This document shows positions 35,374 through 45,640 of a stretch of 64,000 nucleotides of DNA, piece after piece. The notes under the pieces are model-generated. The model was not told the DNA's origin, did not search any database, and saw nothing but the letters and a program-made list of their open reading frames with translations. This stretch comes from Melieria omissa. Its lineage: Eukaryota; Arthropoda; Insecta; Diptera; Ulidiidae. The position numbers and the translations under genes are program-made. The stretch lies in contig OZ020267.1 of assembly GCA_963971225.1 (NCBI GenBank), positions 91,191,648 to 91,255,647 on the forward strand, given 5' to 3'. Position 1 is the stretch's first letter. Each line of letters starts with the position of its first letter.

Positions 35374-35699
35374 AGTATGTTCCAACGTGTTTTAATATGA
35401 TTTAACTTCAGTTTTTGCTGATTGCCCTCAAAGCCTTTACGTTTGAATTGCTTGTGTTGCAGCTCTGCGTTTGAAAAGAGTTCAACTTGCCATCACTGTT
35501 TCTTGCCACACTAGAAACGGCAAACTCAATGAGACATGAACTGAATGAAAAAGCAACCGAATATCTGCTGAGTTTACCGTCTGAATTAATTTATTTATGC
35601 TTTCTGTTGGTACGGGTAACAATCAAAATGATTTCAACCAGTAAAACAAGGTTTTTCGCAACGTTATACTTACAGTAAATAAGAAAAGTTATCACTTTA

Positions 35700-36989
35700 A
35701 CACTTCGTTCAATAATGTGTGTGACTGACACATAGATGGCGGCACTAATATTAAATCAATATTTTTTTCGAAATTGTGAACCTTTTTAGGCTTACTGTCA
35801 AAATTATATGTCAATCCGACCATTAGTTTACAAGTTACAGTGCTTTAAGTGACACTACTTTTGAGTTTTCAAAAAAAATGAATTCAAAGCAATTCCGTGT
35901 GCTGATTTATCATTGTTTTTTAATGAAAAAAAATACTGTTCAATGCCAGGAATGGCTTGAAAAACATTATTCGGACTCTGCTCCATCAAAAAGAACCATT
36001 TGTTATTGGTATGCCGAATTCAAACGTGGTCGTAGAGACACCGATGACATTCCATCTACTGGACGGCCAAATGACGCTGTTATTCCGGAAAACGTTGCAA
36101 AAACACTGAAAATCATTATGTCCGACCGTAAAGTGACAGTCGGGGAGATTGCTGGCATTCTAAAGATATCAGCAGGCAGTGTACACACCATAATACACGA
36201 ACATTTGGTTATGAAAAAGGTGTTTTCGAAATGGGTGCCGCGTTTGCTCACACCGGAGCAAAAACAACAACGAATCGATGATTCAAAGAGCTGTTTGGAC
36301 ATGTTTACGCGCAACAAGTCGGAGTTTTTGCGTCGGTACATCACAATGGATGAAACATGGATCCACCATTTCACTCTAGAGTCAAATCGGCAGTCTGCTG
36401 AGTGGCATGCAACCGGTGAAAGCCGCCCGAAGCGTCCAAAGGCATAAACATCGGCTGGCAAGGTTATGGCGTCAGTATTTTGGGATGTGCACGGAATAAT
36501 ATTCATCGACTATCTTGAGAAAGGGAAAACAATCAATAGCGACTATTATATAGCGTTGTTGGAACGTTTGAAAGAAGAAATCGCGATTAAGCGGCCCCAT
36601 ATGAAGAAGAAAAAAGTGTTGTTTCACCAAGACAATGCACCGTGTCACAAGTCGATGAAAACGATGGCAAAAATGCATGAATTGGGCTTCGAATTGCTTC
36701 CTCATCCCCCGTATTCTCCAGATCTGGCCCCCAGCGACTACTGGCTCTTCGCACCTCAAAAAGATGCTCCGTGGTAAGAGATTTGGCTCAAATGACGAAG
36801 TAATCGCCGAAACTAACGCCTATTTTGAAGGCAAAGAAAAATCCTTCTACAAAGGCGGTATGGAAAGATTGGAAAAGCGTTGGAATGATTGTATCTCCCT
36901 AAAAGGGAACTATGTTGATGAATAAAAACGAATTTTGGCAACAAAATGTGTTTTAATTAGTTAGTCACACACATTATTGAACGAAGTGT
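35700..36989 (+). mobile_element. mariner transposon (inactive)
   Basis: A 1290-bp element with inverted ends ACACTTCGTTCAATAATGTG and TA on both sides (35698-35699 and 36990-36991), the size and target of mariner. The ends match over about 27 bp. The single transposase gene is broken. Confidence 0.92.
35878..36925 (+). pseudogene. mariner transposase, D,D34D
   Basis: Starts MNSKQFRVLIYHCFLMKK after a run of A. The N-terminal helix-turn-helix region includes ICYWYAEFKRGRRDTDD and PSTGRPNDAV; the catalytic core has TMDETWIHHF (Asp codon 36349), HQDNAPCHKS (36631) and SPDLAPSDYWLF (36736), the last two 34 residues apart as in mariner. A TAA at 36445-36447 interrupts the core (RPKA then TSAGKVMASVFWD), and a one-base frameshift near 36750 follows YWLF. 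All three catalytic residues are kept, so loss is recent or slight, but no full protein can be made. Confidence 0.9.
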
Positions 36990-36991
36990 TA

Positions 36992-37536
36992 AGATGCATA
37001 CAATTGACTGGTAACCGGTACTGTGCGAATGTTTGATTAAAAATACCCGTACACTATCGGACGATTGTAAAAAGCAAAAAATGGTCTGAAAATCATTTCC
37101 CCTGCCAGTTTCGCGTCATGTAGTCATTGCTTCTTGTTCTTGTTTGTAAATAAGCAAGCGGAGAGCGAGCACGAGCCGCCACCAACATGCAAGCGGCACA
37201 TTAGCAACGATTAAGCGATGTGAAACTGGGAGAGCCGGTAGAAACACATGCACAGAATTACACTAATATTATTGCAAAATTGCAACCTTGGGGCCTACTA
37301 GTAGGGCCCAAGCTTGATCAGGAAGGTACTTTTTCCTCCATATAAATTTCTAAAACGGGGTTGTTGTTCTAGTTGATTTCAAATTGCCAGTGTAGCTGGT
37401 GTGAGTCATTTTTGTGACCAAAGAAATTTGTCTTTTTATTTGTATATTTTTGGTGCCATTTTGTAATACGTTTGTATAAAATTGACTAGAAAAATATATT
37501 ATTGCCCAAAAGCGTCAAAATAATCTTTGGGTATGA
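36992..37536. other. unassigned DNA between mariner and family X
   Basis: No gene. A block near 37140-37200 (aagcggagagcgagcacgag) resembles the right half of family X (near 38130), and gtttcgcgtcatgtagtcat (37108) is the inverse of text near 29745, so this is likely older repeat debris. Confidence 0.45.
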
Positions 37537-37543
37537 CTTTAAT

Positions 37544-38372
37544 CACAGAATAAACAGTATACAGAAGGCGCATCTGAAATAATTTTGCGATTTCATTTCA
37601 GACGCGGGCGGGAATCAACAAAGGTGAGGAAAATGCAAAGGGAACCAAGAGAGTAAGCGCGAATTGATGTACACGCATAGATTCGATGGTTTTCTCATCT
37701 CGACAACAACACGCAATGTTGTTGCTTTCCGCAGCAAGCCAGCTTGGCTTTGCTCGTGCACATTGAAATCGTGTTTGATTTGGCAAATCTATCGCCAAGG
37801 CAAATTCAATAGGTAGTTGCAGCACCAGAACTGATTAAAGTTTTTTCTTTGATAATTAGCACAACATTGTGGCAATAGTTTTCCACTTATTAATACTTTC
37901 TTAATGCGTCTTGGTTGTTCCAATATTTTTACACATATATTTATTTTCATTGTAGCCATTTGTACTTTTTACTACTTCTATTTTACAAGCAGACCAAAAG
38001 AACTTATAAAATCCATTGAATTTTAGTTTTTGGCGTAGTGCTACCACCTTATGTGCCTTGGCGATCGCTCAATCGATTTTTCTATGAAAACTGCCTGTCC
38101 ACTTCTTGTTCTTGTTTGTTTAAAAAATCAAGCGGAGAGCGAGCATGAGCCACCACCAACATGCAAGCGGCACATCGCTTTATTGCTCAATAACAACAAC
38201 CACAGTGTGTGGTGCGCGGTCGCAGCTTCTCAGCTTACGCTCTCGCGCTCTGTGCGTTCTCGTCCCTTTTACTGCTTCCCCCGCATCTACAAACGGGTCC
38301 TACCGCTGGAACCCGCGAAGAAAATTTTCTTTACACCATTCTGTGCGCATTCTGTATATTGTTTGTTCTGTG
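37544..38372. mobile_element. family X DNA element, copy 2 (complete, non-coding)
   Basis: 829 bp with inverted ends CACAGAATAAACAGTATACA and CACAGAACAAACAATATACA (about 28 bp of imperfect match) and a 7-bp flanking repeat ctttaat at 37537-37543 and 38373-38379. No convincing frame; a GC-rich patch lies at 38200-38320. Partial copies occur at 29152-29737 and 49581-51053. I do not recognise the superfamily. Confidence 0.7.
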
Positions 38373-38574
38373 CTTTAATTCAATTAAATTAAGATTTTAT
38401 AAGCTGCATTCAAAAAAACAACCCTGCGGTCAAACTACAGCATTTAGGAAAAAAGCATACCTGATCGTTAGAGATTCGCTAAATGAAGAAATGCGAAATA
38501 CAAAGGACGGCAATTGACCCTGTCATATTCAATGCATTTAGCTTTGTGTTCTTTGGTATATTTTTCATTAATAT

Positions 38575-38997
38575 TGTAACGATGAGCCAGTCTGTCGCGG
38601 TGCAAAGCAACCCTGCCGCTACGTGCCGTGCCATAACCCAATCTGGCAACGACGGCCGCGATAGTAACTTTTAGTCCAACCTGGCAACGATGGTCGCGGT
38701 CATCAGGGAAACTTCTAGTCCAATCTGGCAACGTGCGAGAACGATTTGCGCGACGGCCGGACAGAGTATAAAAGGTGGCCAGATGCGGTGCAGCGAGTCA
38801 GTCTGGTTTTGACAAGTGAAGTTGCCACACGAAGTGATTAAGCAAATACTTAGGTGTACGAACAGTAAAGTGTAAACTGTGAATAATAAAGTGACTGTTG
38901 GTTTATTTTATTGTCTGCGTTTAAGAAACTGTGTTTTATTTTCAAATTACACAATCCAGAGATACGCAACAGCCCACTAGACTTAGTATTCGTAACA
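38575..38997 (+). repeat. Gypsy copy B 5' LTR
   Basis: TGTAACGATGAGCCAG to TTCGTAACA. Contains a TATA box (38767) and AATAAA (38885-38890). Confidence 0.95.
38767..38773 (+). promoter_or_regulatory. TATA box of the Gypsy LTR
   Basis: TATAAAA in gagtataaaagg, followed about 35 bp on by gcgagtcagtctgg, a plausible initiator (tcagt). The same box stands at 44458, 59700 and 62720 and is deleted from both LTRs of copy A. Confidence 0.6.
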
Positions 38998-38999
38998 TT

Positions 39000-39017
39000 T
39001 GGTGTCAGAAGTGGGAT
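39000..39017 (+). other. primer-binding site, Gypsy copy B
   Basis: TGGTGTCAGAAGTGGGAT, two bases after the LTR, as in copies A and D. Confidence 0.7.
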
Positions 39018-39076
39018 TGTGGAAAATTGAAGATAAAAAAAAAAAACTAAAGAAATAAAATTATAAAAGCACGGAC

Positions 39077-40657
39077 ATGGTGAAATTCGAGCTGCTGAAG
39101 GTGGACCAGCTGAAGAAGGAGCTGGCTGCCTGGAATTTGCCGACTGCTGGCGGAAAGGTGGAGTTGCAGTTGCGCTTGCGAGAAGCATGTGAGGAACGAG
39201 GCGTCGATTGGACTGTGCACGAGTTCGGAGTGCAAGAACAAGAGGCGTCGGCCAAAATGGAGGAATCGCCTGCAGGTGCGGCGTCGATGCAAAGTACGAC
39301 TGCAGCGGCTGCGCCGCCACAAGCAATGGACATGAGCCAGCTAATGGTTGCACTTAAAGGCATGTTCGAGACTTCCAACCGCGAAATGGCAGCGAAAATG
39401 GAAACTGCGAATCAAGAGATGGCAGCGAAGCTGGAAACTACGAATCTCGAAATTTCGGCAAAAGTCGAGACAGCAAATCGAGAAATGTCAGCGAAGCTGG
39501 AAACTACGAATCTCGAAATTTCGGCAAAAGTCGAGACAGCAAATCGAGAAATGTCAGCGAAGCTGGAAACTACGAATCTCGAAATTTCGGCAAGAGTCGA
39601 GACTGCGAATCGAGAAATGGCGGAAAATTCTGCGCGCATAGAGCAGAAGGTGGAGGAAATTTCCAATAGCCTGAATGTGAAAGTTGAGCATCTCGAGACG
39701 CGAATAGACGATTGGGACAAACGAGTTGACGAAATGGGTGAATCCCTGAATAGACGAGTTGACAACCTGGATGAGTCCTTGAACAAACGAGTTGACAGTC
39801 TGCAAGATTCGATGCATAGAAAGATAGACGAACGACTTCGAGAGGTACAGCCACGAGAATGTTTGCCACCGGTTCAGGACGGTTTTGCTGGCAGAACAGA
39901 AGTGCCTACTTATGATGGTGCTGCGCCGTTCGATACATTTAAATTGCAATTCGACTTGGCTGCTTTGGAAAATCAGTGGACAGATATCAGGAAAGGACGG
40001 AGGTTGGCACTGGCGCTAAAAGGTCCTGCGGCCGAGGTGATCAAATCAGTTCCAGAATGTTTAAGAAGTGATTACGGTGCCATCATGAGAGCGTTGGCAG
40101 CGAAGTATAGCAACGAGCACAACCATGCGCTATACTACTGTGAGCTGAAGAACCGCAAGCAAAGGGCCAACGAGGCGCTGCAGACATATGCAGCAGACAC
40201 TGAGCGGCTCGTACAGTTGTGCTACCCGAAATTTGGTGCTGATGATCTCGAGAGGATGAAGATCGAGTCGTTTATTGAAGGTCTTCATGATCCAGAAACA
40301 CGTCGCAGTGCGTTGATGATGGGCAAGCCGACATTTAAGGAGACGGTAACCAGCGCGATGACATATGAAGCGGCATGGATTGGGAGCACTCGGTATGCAC
40401 CTGCAAGGATACGCCAGATTCAGGCGGACAACGACATTCCGATCCAGGCCATAAGCTCTGAGATACCGGACAGGCCACGGGTGGTCTCCTCTAAAGTTGT
40501 TTGCTGGGTATGTGGCAAGCAGGGCCACATATCACGAGACTGCCGCCAACGAAAGAGGCGTTCCCGTTCCCGATCGCAATCGCCTGAAGCAAGGAATGCT
40601 GACAATCGAGGCTCAGCCAACAAGCGCAGGGCTGAGGACGGCGAGTCGTTAAACTAA
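39077..40657 (+). CDS. Gag of Gypsy copy B, intact
   Basis: 526 residues from ATG in acggacATGG. Residues about 5-37 form a SAP-like domain (LLKVDQLKKELAAWN), normally a DNA-binding module and unusual in Gag. Residues about 95-260 are an uninterrupted coiled coil built on 11-residue units: ETTNLEISAKV and ETANREMSAKL alternate, then units such as DNLDESLNKRV. A capsid-like region follows at about 290-440 (FDTFKLQFDLAALENQWTD, TYAADTERLVQLCYP, ESFIEGLHDPETR), then a CCHC knuckle CWVCGKQGHISRDC at 476-489 and an Arg/Ser-rich tail. The stop TAA follows GTTAAAC, the likely frameshift site into pol. No defects seen. Confidence 0.9.
   Translation: MVKFELLKVDQLKKELAAWNLPTAGGKVELQLRLREACEERGVDWTVHEFGVQEQEASAKMEESPAGAASMQSTTAAAAPPQAMDMSQLMVALKGMFETSNREMAAKMETANQEMAAKLETTNLEISAKVETANREMSAKLETTNLEISAKVETANREMSAKLETTNLEISARVETANREMAENSARIEQKVEEISNSLNVKVEHLETRIDDWDKRVDEMGESLNRRVDNLDESLNKRVDSLQDSMHRKIDERLREVQPRECLPPVQDGFAGRTEVPTYDGAAPFDTFKLQFDLAALENQWTDIRKGRRLALALKGPAAEVIKSVPECLRSDYGAIMRALAAKYSNEHNHALYYCELKNRKQRANEALQTYAADTERLVQLCYPKFGADDLERMKIESFIEGLHDPETRRSALMMGKPTFKETVTSAMTYEAAWIGSTRYAPARIRQIQADNDIPIQAISSEIPDRPRVVSSKVVCWVCGKQGHISRDCRQRKRRSRSRSQSPEARNADNRGSANKRRAEDGESLN
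39425..39622 (+). repeat. three tandem 66-bp units in gag
   Basis: Units starting gcgaagctggaaactacgaa at 39425, 39491 and 39557 are almost identical. Each encodes two 11-residue coiled-coil units. Copies A and D carry fewer, so the array changes in number between copies. Confidence 0.85.
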
Positions 40658-40690
40658 AACGGGTCAGCCCAAAGGGGCGTGAGCTGATCC
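40648..40690 (+). promoter_or_regulatory. -1 ribosomal frameshift signal, Gypsy copy B
   Basis: GTTAAAC at 40648-40654, gag stop at 40655-40657, 6-nt spacer, then GGGTCAGC (40661-40668) able to pair with GCTGATCC (40683-40690). The -1 frame from here reads on without a stop into the protease. Confidence 0.65.
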
Positions 40691-43600
40691 CCACAATCTG
40701 CCGCCCCACCGTCCTTGTCTCACAGCTGAAACGACAGCCCAGCAGCTTGACAATTGAAGGAAGGATGGATGGAAAGTTGTTCGTGTTGACACTGGATACT
40801 GGAGCGTCATATTCGATCATAAAGAGGAAGCTGCTGAAGAACTGGGAACCGCTGCATGGCATACAGCTGCGGACTGCGACTGGCGAGCGCGCGCCGGTAA
40901 GAGGGAAAAGTTACAAAAACGATTGCTATCGGCACCAGCAGCCTGGAACATGAGTTCATCGTCGCGGATATAATGGACGACGTGATTATCGGCGTGGATT
41001 TCATGATTAGACACGGTTTTACGCTGGACCTGAAGGAAAATGTACTGAGATATGCCAACGTTGAATTCCCGCTGCACACCGGCTATGAGCGAAGCGTGGC
41101 GGTAAGGAAGGTTTTATCGTGTCAACACAGGAGGATACCAGCGAATTCTGAGGCGATTGTGTGGGCAAAGGTGGACGAGGACGATGGGACGAGTCGGCTG
41201 TGGGTAGTAGAAGCACCGAAACAAGGACACGACAACATCATCATCGGACGTACATTAGTGGAACCTAAAAATGGAAGGATACCAGTCAGAATACTGAACC
41301 CCCTGAATGCACCCAGATATGTCGGAAAAGATGAGGTAATTGGCGAGTGTAAGGAAGCTGTAGCAGTGGTCAATTGCGAGAGTAGCCCGCCTGGAGGTAA
41401 TGAGAAGAGCGGGTTTAACATGGACGCCATACCGCAGGAGAACCAGTGGAGCAGCGAGTTGTCGGCCAAGCAGAAACAGAAGGCGAGGTCACTCCTGCAG
41501 CACTATGGGTCAATATTTGCGGCGGAAGCAGGCGGAAGAACAGCCATAGTGAAGCACAACATCGACACCGGAAGTGCAAAACCGATTCGCCAACCGCCAA
41601 GACGAGTTCCTCTGGCCAAGAGGGAAGAGGTCGCAAATTTGATCGAAAACATGCAGAAAGACAAGGTCATAGAGCCTTCTTCGGGCCCCTGGTGCTCGCC
41701 GGTCGTGCTAGTCAAGAAAAAAGATGGCAGTACCCGGTTTTGTGTGGACTATCGGAAGCTCAATGATGTGACCAAGAAGGACAGTTATCCACTACCTCGG
41801 ATCGATGACACCCTGGACACACTGTCAGGCACGCAGTGGTTCTCCACGCTCGACTTACGCAGCGGCTATTGGCAGGTAGAGCTTGCAGACAAGGACAAGG
41901 AGAAAACGGCTTTCAGTGTTGGCGATGGTTTGTGGCAGTTCACCGTCATGCCGTTTGGACTCTGCAACGCACCAGCAACATTCGAGCGGCTAATGGAACG
42001 CGTGCTAAAAGGGCTGCATTGGCGGACGTGTCTGGTGTACCTCGACGACATAATCGTAATGGGTAAAAGCTTCGACGACCACCTGGGAAAGCTGAAGGAG
42101 GTATTTGAGCGGATACAAAAAGCCGGGCTTAAACTCAACCCAAAGAAGTGCTCGCTGTTCCAAAAGGAGGTCAAGTATCTGGGCCATACGGTTTCCGCCC
42201 GCGGAGTGCATACGGATGAAGGCAAAATCACGGCGGTGAAGGAGTGGCCCCGACCACGCAATCTACACGAACTCCGCAGTTTCCTGGGCCTGTGTACATA
42301 CTACCGCCGATTTGTTCCGGGATTCGCGAACATAGCCAGCAGCTTGCACAAACTGACGAAAAAGAGCCAAGCTTTCGAGTGGAGCGAGGAGCAGGAACAG
42401 GCTTTTGCACGTCTGAAGGAAAAACTGTGCAGTGCTCCAATTCTGGCCTTCCCCGTGCCTGGGGAGATGTTTGTGCTGGATACAGATGCAAGCGGGAATA
42501 GTATTGGCGGTGTGCTATCACAGATAATAGACGGCCAGGAACAAGTGATAGCGTACTACAGTAGGGTTCTATCGAAACCGGAGCGCAACTACTGTGTGAC
42601 ACGGAGAGAACTGCTGGCGGTATTGGACTGCGTAAAACACTTCCACAAATACCTGTATGGACAAAAGTTTCGCCTGCGCACAGATCATGCGGCATTGAGA
42701 TGGCTCCTGAACTTTAAAGATCCTGAAGGGCAATTGGCGCGGTGGATCGAGCGACTGCAGAGCTACGACTACACGATAGAGCATCGCAAGGGCAGTAGCC
42801 ATGGAAATGCCGATGCCTTGTCCCGCCGTCCGTGCAAAGTCGAATGCAGGCAATGCTCGCGAGCCGAAAGCAAAGAACAGATAGTGGACGTCCGGTTGGT
42901 CAGCGTCATGCCAGAGGAAGAGTGGTCTGCGGAGAGGCTACAAAAAGACCAGCATGAGGATGCGGATCTTGCAAAAATCGTCGAAGGCAAGGAGCAAGGC
43001 GCACGTCCAGACTGGCAGGAGATGGCTGGTGAAAGCCCGATCGCTAAGGCTTACTGGGCACAGTGGAAAAGTTTGCGGCTGAAGGAAGGCTGCCTGTACC
43101 GCGAATGGGAGAGCGCGGATGGTCGTACCAGCAACCCCCTAATGGTAGTGCCGAAAAGCAGAATCAACGAGGTCATCGAGGCATACCATAACGACTCCAG
43201 TGGAGGGCACCTAGGCATCACCAAAACCGTCGCCAAAATAAAAAGACGATTCTACTGGGTAGGATGTCAGGAGTCTGTAGCCGAGTGGATTAAGAGCTGC
43301 GACCGATGTTCAGCCGCGAAAGGGCCGACAAGAAAATCTCGAGGCCGCATGCAGCAGTACAACGTGGGAGCGCCCTTCGAACGGATTGCTATGGACGTCG
43401 CCGGCCCATTCCCAACTAGCACTCAAGGCAACAAATATGTGCTGGTCGTAATGGATTACTTCAGCAAATGGCCCGAAGTGTACCCTATTCCTAACCAGGA
43501 GGCCACCACGATCTCGGAAAAGCTGGTAAACAACTGGGTAGCCCGGTTCGGAGTTCCGTTGGAGTTGCACTCAGATCAAGGCCGGAATTTCGAGTCTGCG

Positions 43601-44254
43601 GTATTCAAGGAAGTGTGTGGGCTGCTGGGGATAAAGAAAACGCGTACCACTCCTTTGCACCCACAGTCCGACGGCATGGTGGAACGCTTTAACCGGACGC
43701 TGGAGGAATACCTGCGGAAAGTGGTAGGCAGGAATAAAAAGGATTGGGACACGCATATCCCCCTGTTCCTGATGGCGTATAGGTCAGCCCCGCACGACAC
43801 GACATCACTCACTCCAGCCCGAGCAGTGTTCGGCACAGAGTTGCGGTTACCCGCTGACTTGAAGTTCGGGGTAGTCAGCACGACGGGAGGCGCTAAGACG
43901 GAATACGTGGCCAATAAGCGGGCGGAACTGGAGGAAATTCACCAATTTATAAGGGGCCGCACCAAACTGGTCAGCGATAAGGCGAAAGCCAGATACGATC
44001 TACGGGCCAACTCAGCAGGGTTCCAAGAAGGCGATTTGGTAATGCTCTACAACCCGCAGCGGAGGAAAGGTTTGTCTCCAAAACTTCAAGCGTCATGGGA
44101 AGGACCTTACGAAGTCGTGACTAGGATTAACGACGTGGTATACCGGATTCAACGTTGCAACAATAGAGGCGCTAAGCTGAAGGTAGTCCATTTGGAGCGC
44201 CTGGCGCCTTATCACAGCGGAGCCTCGGCACTTGTTCGGGACGAACAAGGCTAA
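40651..44254 (+). pseudogene. pol of Gypsy copy B, one frameshift in the protease
   Basis: Entered by -1 shifting. Protease LTLDTGASYSI lies near 40790. One extra A in gagggaaaagtt (about 40905; copy A has gggaaagtt) shifts the frame, and the rest is open from 40973 to 44254 (1093 residues). RT holds CVDYRKLNDVTKKDSYPLPR, FSTLDLRSGYWQ and YLDDI (42038); RNase H holds LDTDASGNSIGG, YSRVLSKPERNYCVTRREL and RTDHAALRW; integrase has the HHCC zinc region (YHNDSSGGHLG, CDRCSAAK, about 43183-43320) and D,D35E at codons 43394, 43574 and 43682; the end carries SWEGPYEVVTRIND, a GPY/F motif. All active-site residues are present. Confidence 0.92.
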
Positions 44255-44265
44255 GTGGTGGGCAG

Positions 44266-44688
44266 TGTAACGATGAGCCAGTCTGTCGCCGTGCAAAGCA
44301 ACCCTGCCGCTACGTGCCGTGCCATAACCCAATCTGGCAACGACGGCCGCGATAGTAACTTTTAGTCCAACCTGGCAACGATGGTCGCGGTCATCAGGGA
44401 AACTTCTAGTCCAATCTGGCAACGTGCGAGAACGATCTGCGCGACGGCCGGACAGAGTATAAAAGGTGGCCAGATGCGGTGCAGCGAGTCAGTCTGGTTT
44501 TGACAAGTGAAGTTGCCACACGAAGTGATTAAGCAAATACTTAGGTGTACGAACAGTAAAGTGTAAACTGTGAATAATAAAGTGACTGTTGGTTTATTTT
44601 ATTGTCTGCGTTTAAGAAACTGTGTTTTATTTTCAAATTACACAATCCAGAGATACGCAACAGCCCACTAGACTTAGTATTCGTAACA
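44266..44688 (+). repeat. Gypsy copy B 3' LTR
   Basis: 423 bp, preceded by purine-rich gtggtgggcag (44255-44265). Differs from the 5' LTR at about two bases (cgccgtg for cgcggtg; gatctgc for gatttgc). Confidence 0.95.
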
Positions 44689-44692
44689 ATAT

Positions 44693-44926
44693 TTACATAG
44701 TGAAACCAAAAAAGTTCATGTGTTGGCATTTAATCCAGAAAATTAATGAGAACATACTTTAAAAAGCAAATAATTGTAAGGAATCCCTAATCCCTAATAT
44801 CGGGAAAAGAGCAGACACATTGAAGAGCTGATCACTGCCAGCACACACGGACTGTGTACGTGAATTGCAAAAAACGCACAAAAATCGGCTTACTCTCCCA
44901 GTTTCACATCGCTTTATCGCTGACAT
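44693..44926. other. unassigned spacer
   Basis: No gene. The final 50 bp (ctctcccagtttcacatcgc) read as the inverse of text near 37220, suggesting repeat debris. Confidence 0.4.
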
Positions 44927-45000
44927 TAGTGTTGAGCAAAAAATCGCAACCGGTGATTTTTTTACTGTGATTTTGTAATCACAGTGTCACATTGCGATTG

Positions 45001-45158
45001 ACTGGCAACGAAAACAGCGATTGTAAATCACTGTTTTGCCAAAATCGCTGTGAACAAATGAGCAGCGAATCGCACCTTGACTGGCAACAAAAACAGCGAT
45101 TGTAAATCACTGTTTTGCCAAAATCGCTGTGAACAAATGAGAAGCGAATCGCAGTTTG
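45001..45158 (+). repeat. two 79-bp tandem repeats near the hAT left end
   Basis: Units beginning actggcaac at 45001 and 45080, with a partial third at 45159. Each holds aacagcgattgtaaatcact and aaaatcgctgtgaac, inverted-like motifs echoing the terminus. Confidence 0.8.
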
Positions 45159-45640
45159 ACTGGCAACGATTTCAGCACTCGTTTCTCTGCACTGTGACAA
45201 TGCTGCTAACATTTATTTCATTTTCTAGTGCTCCCTTTTCCACTACAGGCAAATGGTTGATATCGCTTTAAGAGACTATGTATATCTTTTTTTCTTGCAC
45301 GCATGTATCCATTTTCAATTCCTCTTTCTCAGTTAAGTGATGCCATGCCAAATTATTTTTCATCAAATCTTTAAATAAAAATTTAAACAACAATTAAATT
45401 GTGAATAGTTAGAATAAATCAAGTAAATAAAGTACATATTATTGAACTAATTTTTAGGAAATTTTTGTAATGTGACGGTTTGTAATGTGACGCACGATGA
45501 AAATGATTTTATTTGATGTTATATTCGTTATTATTTACGTCGTTATATTTTATTGTTTGTGTGGCAACTTTTGGTGAGGTTTGAATTCACTGATATTTTT
45601 ACATTTAACTGTGACTGTTGGAAATTTTTAAAAAGTGAAA

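Larger units (their letters stand above)
38575..44688 (+). mobile_element. SAP-Gag Ty3/Gypsy element, copy B (nearly intact)
   Basis: LTRs at 38575-38997 and 44266-44688 (423 bp, about two differences by eye), duplication atat at 38571-38574 and 44689-44692. Intact gag and an almost intact pol, broken only by one extra base in the protease. Order as in copy A. The near-identical LTRs make it the youngest Gypsy copy in the window. Confidence 0.95.

Noticed and set aside
39001..44265. An envelope gene in the Gypsy family
   Set aside because: Pol ends 11 bp before the 3' LTR in copies A, B and C, leaving no room for a third frame.
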